A stretch of DNA of 64,000 nt from Cepaea nemoralis (lineage: Eukaryota > Mollusca > Gastropoda > Stylommatophora > Helicidae), in the NCBI GenBank assembly GCA_014155875.1, contig JACEFZ010017423.1, positions 225,819 through 289,818 on the forward strand. Direction: 5' to 3'. The translations under genes and the position numbers were made by a program. The notes below the pieces were generated by a model. It saw nothing but the letters and a program-made list of their open reading frames with translations. It was not told where the DNA came from and ran no database searches. This document shows positions 57,474 to 64,000 of the stretch, piece after piece (position 1 is the first letter of the stretch; each line of letters starts with the position of its first letter).

Positions 57474-59301
57474 TATCCATCCATCCATGCATGTGCCATG
57501 CCGGTAAGCGTGGGCGGTCATGTTCTGCCATCTCACTCGATCACAAGAGTCGTGGATCAGCTCCGTGTTTCTGTCTCGACTCATGCCACAAGGCCAAGCC
57601 ATCCAGGTACTTGCGTCTAGGTCTTCCCCTTGGTCTGTTCCCCTCGATCTTACCAGTTGTCACCAAGTTCTCCAGATCTTTTCTTCTCATAACATGCTCA
57701 AAAAATTGTGACTGTCTACGTCTAATGTCTCTAATCAGTTTACGATCTTCATTTGTTTCCTGAAGAACTTGTTCATTGGTCTTTCTGGCTGTCCATGGTA
57801 TTCTTTGTATTGTTCCTCAGAAACCACATTTCTACAGCCATCAGATGTTTTTCAGCCTGAATGCTCATTGTCCAAGCTTCACATCCACATAAGAGTACAG
57901 GTTCTATGTAGCATCTCAACACTCTTTTTCTCCTTTCAATTGACATCTTTTTATTGGTCAGTATGTTTTTCATCTTGCTAAAGGCTACTTTTGCCATGGC
58001 GATTCTTGTTCTAATCTCTTCAAGGCATCTCCCATCAGATGTTATTACTGTTCCGAGATAATTGTACCTACTCACTTGTTGAAGAATATTCCCATTTACT
58101 TGTATATTACATTGTGGTATTTCGTTCCTCCTAGTGACGACCATAATCTGTGTCATTTTACAATTTAATTCTAACCCTAGTTGTTCACTGTGTGTAACAA
58201 CCGCATCTACTAAATTTTGCAGGTCCTGTTCATTGTCTGCAATAAAGACTGTATCATCTGCATATCTAATATTATTGATGCATCGTCCCCCAATGTTGAT
58301 TCCTTCCATATCTTCAATATTTCTTAAAATACTTTCACTGTACAGGGAAAACAGATCTGGAGACATTACACATCCCTGTCTCACACCTCTCTTAATAGGC
58401 TGATATTGGCTTACTTCATTATCAACTCTTATGGCAGCTTGTTGCTTCCAATATATGTTTTTTACAAGTCTAAGGTCTTTTCCATCAATCCGTAGATCCT
58501 CAAGCATCCTTATCATGTTGACATGTCTCACTTTATCAAAAGCATTTGTGTAGTCAATAAAGCAAAGATGTAGATCATTGTTTACTTCTATAGAACGTTC
58601 GATTACGGTTCTCAGTATATACACAGCATTTACTGTACCCTTGCCTTCTACAAACCCACATTGTTCTTCTCCTATTTCAGGTTGTATTTTCCTCCTAACT
58701 CTTTGCATGATAATTCTTAGCAAAATCTTCGTGATGTGACTCATTATATTAATTTTTCGATGTTGATCATATTCCAAGGCTTCGTATGTCTTTGGGATTG
58801 CAATAAATACAGAATTACATAACTCCTGAGGTATATTTCCAGTATCATATATTGTATTAAGCAGACCGGTAACTTTATCTATTCCATATTCTTCTAAAGC
58901 ATTAATCATTTCTGTTGTGATGCTGTCTGAACCGGGGGTCTTGCCAGATTTCATATGGTTAAGAGCATTCTGAACCTCCATCTTCAAAATTGCTGGTCCT
59001 TCATTATTATTTTGAACATCATATCGTTCGTCTCTGTTATCGATATAAAGGTATTTCACGTAATCTGACCATACATGTAAGATCTGATCTTTTTCTATTA
59101 TGGCTCTTCCATCTTTTGTCTTTAGGCAGCTTGCTGATGTACGTGTTCTTTGATTAGTTTGCTCCTGAATTCTGTTGTGCATTAGTTTCGTATTTTTACT
59201 GTTGTGTTGTTCTTCAATTTCTCTGCAATTTTTCTCAATCCATGTTTCTTTTGCCTCATCACATAAGGTTCTGACTGTTTTTATTTCCTATTGTTACATA
59301 A
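57474..59301 (-). mobile_element. LINE-B, longest copy (1.83 kb, 5'-truncated)
   Basis: TSD ggtgtaac at 57466-57473 and 59302-59309. The 3' end (left side) carries a GGAT-type tail (ATCC run, 57474-57484). The 5' junction has a snap-back inverted copy of the flank (see 59275-59327). The site is empty in the first block (about 7818). Confidence 0.92.
57485..59274 (-). pseudogene. LINE-B reverse transcriptase
   Basis: Coding starts at the 5' truncation with TLCDEAKETWIEKN (about 59270) and is open to 57773. Numbered from the Met at 59182: GKTPGSDSI near 80-88, EEQCGFVEGKGT about 172-183, FIDYTNAFD 208-216 (motif A; Asn in place of the usual Lys, Asp210 kept), RQGCVMSP 268-275 and YADD 307-310. 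A frameshift near 57815 ends the frame. The C-terminal GRPR / WH / AYRHGT part goes on in another frame to 57485. Catalytic aspartates are intact; the copy is dead by truncation and frameshift. Confidence 0.92.
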
Positions 59302-59327
59302 GGTGTAACAATAGGAAATAAAAACAG
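59275..59327. repeat. 23-bp perfect inverted repeat at LINE-B 5' junction
   Basis: Left arm 59275-59297 (starts ctgtttttatttcc), right arm 59305-59327 (ends ggaaataaaaacag), with a 7-nt loop. The right arm is ordinary unit sequence; the left arm is its inverted copy, added at the LINE end. Confidence 0.92.
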
Positions 59328-59339
59328 GTAGGCGCATGT
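59328..59339 (+). repeat. Unit remnant
   Basis: A few bases of the unit ('gtaggcgcatg') between two insertions. Confidence 0.5.
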
Positions 59340-59957
59340 TGTTGGCACCTTGCAGTCTTGACAGACCAAAGTATGTGAGTTGGAATGTGGCCAATATTCC
59401 ATCACAATGCCTGGGCAGAGCTTCAGAGAAACATGCGGTGCCCAAAAGACATGTCCTCTCTCTCGGCCTGACCTCGTGTTGTCCAGAGGAATGGGTAACC
59501 AATACGTCTGGCACAAGGTAGGCTGCAGACGCTGGCGGCGCAGCGTCAATCCTCCGAGACCTCGCCACCACGAGCCGGTGGCGAGTTATGGCCAGACCCT
59601 GACACCCAAGGGGCCCGGCTTAGAGGCGTTCAGCCAAGTCCCACAGGTGAGGGCCTCGTACGAGCCCGGACCATAAGGGCGCGCACATCTGTCGATCACA
59701 AGTGTCCGGACCTGTGTAAAGCGTGCACTATCGTCAGACTCTCCACCTGACTTTAAGCGGACCCCGCGACCAGCGGGAATAGGCCCGCCAGAGCTACCGC
59801 AGGAGATATTGCCTGTCTATTGCAAGCAAATCCCCCATCCTTCCACTGTGCGGATCTCGCGACCGGCGAGAATAGGCCGGCCGGAGATTATGCTCGTCTG
59901 CTGCGAACAGATCTCTACCGAGAGACTGAATAAGTAAAGAAACGATAAAACATCTTG
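59340..59957. mobile_element. GC-rich insertion related to a LINE 5' region
   Basis: About 620 bp absent from the first block (7850). Part of it ('tctctctcggcctgacc', 'ccaatacgtctggcacaagg', 59455-59520) resembles the LINE-A 5' region seen antisense at 12450-12520. Two similar segments inside ('gcgaccagcgggaataggcc' near 59768 and 'gcgaccggcgagaataggcc' near 59858) show an internal duplication. No reading frame was recognised. Possible TSD catgttg/catcttg with one change. Confidence 0.55.
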
Positions 59958-60008
59958 TGTAACACCTGCGAAAAGATTAGAAATACTAAACACTGAGACA
60001 GTGTACAT
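59958..60008 (+). repeat. Unit remnant
   Basis: 'taacacctgcgaaaag' to 'acagtgtacat' (59998-60008, left TSD of the next insertion). Confidence 0.7.
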
Positions 60009-60337
60009 GCTTGCTTGTGTTCGTTGGCTTGAGCTCCAACGCGAAGTCCTGTATGTCGGATGAAGGCATCCTGTTGTCCAACATCAGTGTGGTGTCATAC
60101 AGGACTTGAGGTTTGCGTGAGTATCCGTTGTCCCATGTCTGGCTTATTGGTGTGCAGACTGGTGGTTCCTCGCCATACAGGCAGACACTCTCCGACTTCG
60201 GAGGAATCGGCGATCCTACTGACCTTAGCCAGGACCCCGAAGGGACCTGTTGCCCAGGACGCTCGACGAGGACGCGTCAATAGGTCTTGGCCAGTCTATA
60301 ACCCGGCCCTGGTGCCTTGGAAACACCTCTGCGTCCC
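60009..60337. mobile_element. Unclassified 329-bp insertion with exact 11-bp TSD
   Basis: acagtgtacat is exact at 59998-60008 and 60338-60348. The insert is GC-rich, has no A-tail or terminal inverted repeat, and holds an internal 12-bp inverted repeat (aagtcctgtatg near 60045 and catacaggactt near 60096). The first block has the empty site near 7908. TSD length suggests target-primed retroposition. No family was recognised. Confidence 0.7.
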
Positions 60338-60517
60338 ACAGTGTACATATCTTACAATGAACTCCACAATGATGAACATACTTTTTTTAAAAGGGGAGTA
60401 GTCTTGGGGGATAATAAAATATAATAAAATCAAAAATGCAGATAAGCATATTACGACACATTGACAGTCACGAAAGTTGACACTGGGGTCCATTTGGACC
60501 CCATGGTAGCTCTATGA
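60338..60517 (+). repeat. Unit stretch with G-run
   Basis: Paralogue of 7905-8070. Confidence 0.75.
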
Positions 60518-61170
60518 CAGAGGTTCCCAAACCATGGTCCGAGGGCAACTTGTGGCCCACCAGTTATCCGAAAGTGGCACGCGAGGCCTCTTATTTAATA
60601 TAATATATTTTAATAATTTCAAAAATGCATTCGGAGCGCCCCGTCAGCATGCGATAATTTACTTTGCTCGTGGTTGTTATGCTCAGATATTATCGAATGC
60701 GCCTGTTCAGTTCGCAACGAAACGTTATGAAGTTCCCATATCCAAGCTTTATCGACCAATCAGAGTGCGCAAGGCGCCATGTTGTCGACTGTTTCAACTG
60801 TTTAGCAGAGTCCGTAGTATTGTATTTTTCAAATAAAATGTTACCGATAAAGCCTACAAACATGAGTGTGGAAAATCTAAAATCAAAAAATTGTAAAAAG
60901 CGAAAATGTGAAGACCTTGCTTGTCCTAAATTCATCGAAGATATGGGCACTGAAAAATATTGTCTATATGTTTCTGTCTGAAATAAATGAATTGCCTACA
61001 GAACGGGAATTTCTGCTGAACGATGACTGGCTTAATGACCTGGCATTTTTGGTGGACATCGCGTATCATTTAAACTCTTTAAATGCGAGAATTCAGGGAA
61101 AACACAAACTATTCACAAATTTGTGTGAAAAGATTTCTTCATTTAAAACAAGACTATGACTGGTTTCATG
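60518..61170 (+). mobile_element. hAT element relic with transposase piece
   Basis: Starts cagaggttcccaaacc like 8071 but goes further and keeps part of the transposase. A 3' terminal inverted repeat was not found, so it is 3'-truncated as well as internally deleted. Confidence 0.7.
60862..61159 (+). pseudogene. hAT transposase remnant (GTF2IRD2/ZBED5-like type)
   Basis: A start ATG at 60862 opens an N-terminal basic piece (CKKRKCEDL, then GTEKYCL). After about 35 codons the frame shifts and goes straight to a middle-domain segment, FLLNDDWLNDLAFLVDIAYH then LNARIQGK, ending with a TGA at 61157-61159. The second segment matches the conserved WLCDLAFLVDI...LN..LQGK region of hAT transposases of this group. 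The zinc-finger and catalytic parts are deleted. No domestication is indicated. Confidence 0.75.
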
Positions 61171-61334
61171 TTGTTATCACATTTAGTTATTTTTCTTAAG
61201 CCATTTGTGAATTACTAATTAACTTACCGTCGTACATTAATAGCGAATTTCGAAACTGATGTAACATTTATTGTTAAATTAACTTTTGTGTTATGTTATT
61301 TTGTTTAGTAGTGAGTATGGGCTGGTCTCTGTGG
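61171..61334 (+). repeat. Unit stretch leading to S2
   Basis: AT-rich; from about 61285 it matches 'ttatgttattttgtttag', the end of the TATA-like module, then the start of S2. Left TSD tctgtgg is at 61328-61334. Confidence 0.6.
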
Positions 61335-61990
61335 GTCGGTCGTCCGACATGTGAGAAGCTCATGGGCCTTTACGGCTCGGGTCGGAGGGAGAATTGTGAA
61401 GGAGGACTCTGGTGCTTTCACTGAAACCACAAGTAGCCTGACCATGGAAGTCATGGCAGTAAGTAAAGCAATAACATGACTCGAGACACAGACATTCACT
61501 AGAGCATGTTTCCTTAGCGACTCAATGAACATGATCAAGAGGATAGAGGAAGGGTCGATCCGAAGAGCATGGTTGCTGCCTCTGGAGCGGTCTCGGCTAG
61601 CAAAGATTAGTTTCATCTTCGTGCCAGGGCATGCGGGAGTACAAGGAAATGAGCGGGCTGACAAGCTCGCAGGTGAGGCTACTGTGGAAGGCGGACGCGC
61701 CATGGACCAGGCTGACATTCTGAATGCTCTACGAGAAGTAAGACTTTTGCGTGAACCAAGTGATGACTGTGAATCCACAACCAATGGCCAGACTGCGAGA
61801 ACAGCAAATTAAAAGAGGGGTCGCCAAATAAGAACACTACGCAGGAAGCCAAAGAAGATTGATAAACCAACACAGAACTGGCGTCGTTAGCCGCTACACG
61901 CTGCGGGATTTGCTGAGGAGGGGATCCGAGCACTTATGGACTGAATGGTTCGATGTGCAATGAGGATGATCTGTCGACTAACTAACTAAT
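61335..61990 (+). mobile_element. LINE-R, 5'-truncated copy in S2
   Basis: Inserted inside an S2 SINE with TSD tctgtgg (61328-61334 and 61991-61997). It codes for part of RNase H: SWAFTARVGG, SLTMEVMAVSKAI, a TGA stop (Trp codon changed), LSDSMNMIKRIEEGSIRR, VPGHAGVQGNERADKLAG, then frameshifts; the end is recognisable at 61850-61945 (NQHRTG-like, SEHLW). E, D, H and the last D of the site are visible; the first Asp is lost by truncation. The tail is (CTAA)n. Confidence 0.88.
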
Positions 61991-62240
61991 TCTGTGGCGA
62001 ATGGGTTACCGACGAGGTTCGTACTCCCGTATACCCGCGTTCTAAACACAGCTGCGCGAGATTTAGCAACAGACCCCGTAGCGTTGGCTTTGCATAGTTT
62101 CTGGTGCCGTCGTTCAGGAAGGAAAGGCAAACTAGTGAACGTAAACTTGCCATGAGATCACAGCGGCAGAGATGCTGGTGTTCACTGCGGTGTCCTGTGA
62201 AGGATATGCAAACAAAAAAGTGAGCATGGAGCGATTTACA
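61991..62240 (+). mobile_element. S2 SINE, right part
   Basis: Continuation of the S2 copy split by LINE-R: 'ctgtggcgaatgggttaccg', 'gaggttcgtactcccg', 'cgttcaggaaggaaaggcaa' and 'gtcctgtgaaggatatgc'. Confidence 0.7.
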
Positions 62241-62436
62241 AGCTGCATGGCAATTATATATATATATACTAGAGATTATGCTATTATCCCTATATACTAT
62301 AGATACTAGTAGTACACATGTTAGCTACACAATTATGGGGTAATGGTTGTTGACACGACATTTACTGTTGTTGTATGTTGTTGGTGTTGATATTGTTGCT
62401 ATTATTGTTATTTTTGTTAAAAGTTGGTTTAACTTT
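62241..62436 (+). repeat. Array leader and short TTG/TTA array 7
   Basis: The leader 'acatgttagctacacaatta' is followed by only about 70 bp of triplets (62351-62420), the shortest array in the window. Confidence 0.8.
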
Positions 62437-63650
62437 GTTTATAAGTTGGATACTCATTGCATTTGGGAAACGAATTAAGATAATTAATGTGGGAGGCCTT
62501 TTCTTTTGAATGAAAGGATAATTAGGGAAAACAATTATTTACAACTGGGAATTCCGAATCGATCAAGGTAATTACTCAATTTTGAGACTACACGTGACAG
62601 GCATGGGCGAAGATGACACTGCTTATCTGGTATCCTAAACCTTGAGAGCTCTGTAAGTGGGTATTGGATGGAGAGGAGCCAGCTATTGGGTTGATAACTT
62701 CTGGGGGACACTACGGCCATTCTTCCCCCTTTATTTGTTTTCCCTGGGATCAAAATTACCCTTGTTTGTTTTCTCTTTTCCATGGGGTTTTACCTTTCTT
62801 CCATTTCCAATAAACATACAGGTGCATTTATGGTACCAGTAGATATTTGTTTTGGTACTGGAATTTCAGGTAGTGGTTAAATCCATCCATAACCAGATAT
62901 GACTCTTGATGGGAGCTCCTGGATGGAGAGATGACGAATCCTATTTTGGAAGAACTTACAGGCGAGAGTTCCATCCAATCACATAAAGCAGGTAACCCAG
63001 CATCACTATGAATCAACCAGGGGACTTTTAGCCTGTACCTGTGATTAGAGAGGCAACCTCGACGATCATCCTACCTGAACCAGAACAAACTTACCATGGA
63101 CCCAATTTATTTAGTCTTACTGAACATTTGAACATTTAGGGTCCAAAAACAAAACATGAAATGGAGAGGACTGAGCTTAAGATAGAGAATTATAATTATT
63201 ATTATATCTTAACAGATCTATGGGCTATGATTCATGCACTAGGGGAAATATGGGTTATGTTTTTTTCTAAAAAGGTAAATGTTTAATGTATTAATGAATA
63301 CATACCATGCCTTTTGAAATGTGTGATTATTTTGTGATCAGAATAGCCAAAACCCACCCCAGTTGTTTGTTATTAAGTTTAATAGATATTTCATTTTGCC
63401 CTCTGAGTGTTCCATTAATTCTTTGAGTGTTCATGTTATTGTCTGTTAACAATTAATTCACCCTATATATTAATTATTTATCTGAAATCAGAGTGGCAAG
63501 GAAGCTCATTACAGGAAGGAAACATTATGCAAGTAAATATGTGCTAAAACATAGAAGGCTACTAAAATTATAGTGGGCCAGGATCACATTGGGAAAGATG
63601 AATTCTAGTTTTCCACTGTCTCTTTGAGATTTCCCATGATATACGACAGG
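62437..63650. repeat. E1 copy c
   Basis: Starts abruptly at 'tgtttataagttggatac', corresponding to 5481 in copy a, and ends at the same point as the others. An internal segment (about 63500-63550) is replaced by different sequence. Confidence 0.6.
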
Positions 63651-64000
63651 ACCTAACAAAAATAGATGGCGAAAAGTGATAAGTAGGGAGGTTTTGTCAC
63701 AGTTATGACTGAATGCCGAGACCGTGATGAGCAGACCAAATAAGTGGTACGACACGGGTGTGTTTTGTCACCAAAGTCTCGTATTAGAAAGAAAACTAAG
63801 GTAAAGTATGGTACATGTTCGGCAACTGGGTGTCATTGCAACTGAACACCTCAAACGGTGGCTTGTCTTTGCTAGGATCAAATATAACTCTATCCTTACG
63901 GCAAAAATCAGCGATTGTCGTTTTTTACTTTTTACTTGTGTCAAAGACGAACATCGATATCATCAGTTTCTTTACTCCATTAATAGTCTCTATGACCACA
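63651..64000 (+). repeat. Unit body, continues beyond window
   Basis: Matches 6776-7130: 'acctaacaaaaatagatgg', 'caccaaagtctcgtattag' and so on. The third copy of the duplicated block therefore runs past the window end. Confidence 0.72.

Overview
This is eukaryotic, AT-rich, very repeat-dense DNA from what looks like a large invertebrate genome. A lophotrochozoan such as a mollusc is my best guess, at low confidence: APE-type LINEs ending in a C2H2 finger, protein-primed DNA polymerase B fragments and abundant tri- and tetranucleotide arrays fit, but none of them is diagnostic. I see no intact host gene, no rRNA or functional tRNA gene and no CRISPR array. Almost everything is transposable-element remains. 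Reading frames are short or broken.

The backbone is a diverged composite repeat, here called the unit, present about a dozen times and always in the same (+) orientation. Its usual module order is: a LINE C-terminal stub fused to a tRNA-like segment (S1); a body with a short palindrome; a stretch ending in a G-run; a stretch with a TATA-like motif; a second SINE (S2); a TTG/TTA array; a LINE-B-like C-terminal fragment (LC); a hairpin; then the next S1. From one S1 to the next (22544 to 27297) the unit is about 3.7 kb once two later insertions are subtracted. Constant orientation points to tandem amplification rather than independent transposition.

Younger insertions interrupt the units, and many keep exact target-site duplications (TSDs). 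They include a full-length 4.45-kb LINE-A (37579-42026), LINE-B copies (44790-46024 and 57474-59301), LINE-D (24777-25479), three RNase H LINE (LINE-R) tails (21546-21861, 46559-47551, 61335-61990) and S2 copies (26500-26858, 35408-35587). Others are a mariner (9223-10432), hAT-type MITEs (7529-7751 with its paralogue 57192-57401, and 12986-13366), a hAT transposase relic (60518-61170), a Polinton/Maverick-like polymerase fragment (32770-34195) and a 741-bp solo LTR (52821-53561).

A block of at least 7 kb is duplicated: about 1065-8300 matches about 49055-60745, and part of it recurs from 62437 to the window end. The second copy carries at least five insertions missing from the first, so the empty sites in the first copy define their ends and relative ages. 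A 46-bp minisatellite derived from the antisense of a LINE reverse-transcriptase YADD region recurs at eight places, with up to 12 units at 36641-37225.
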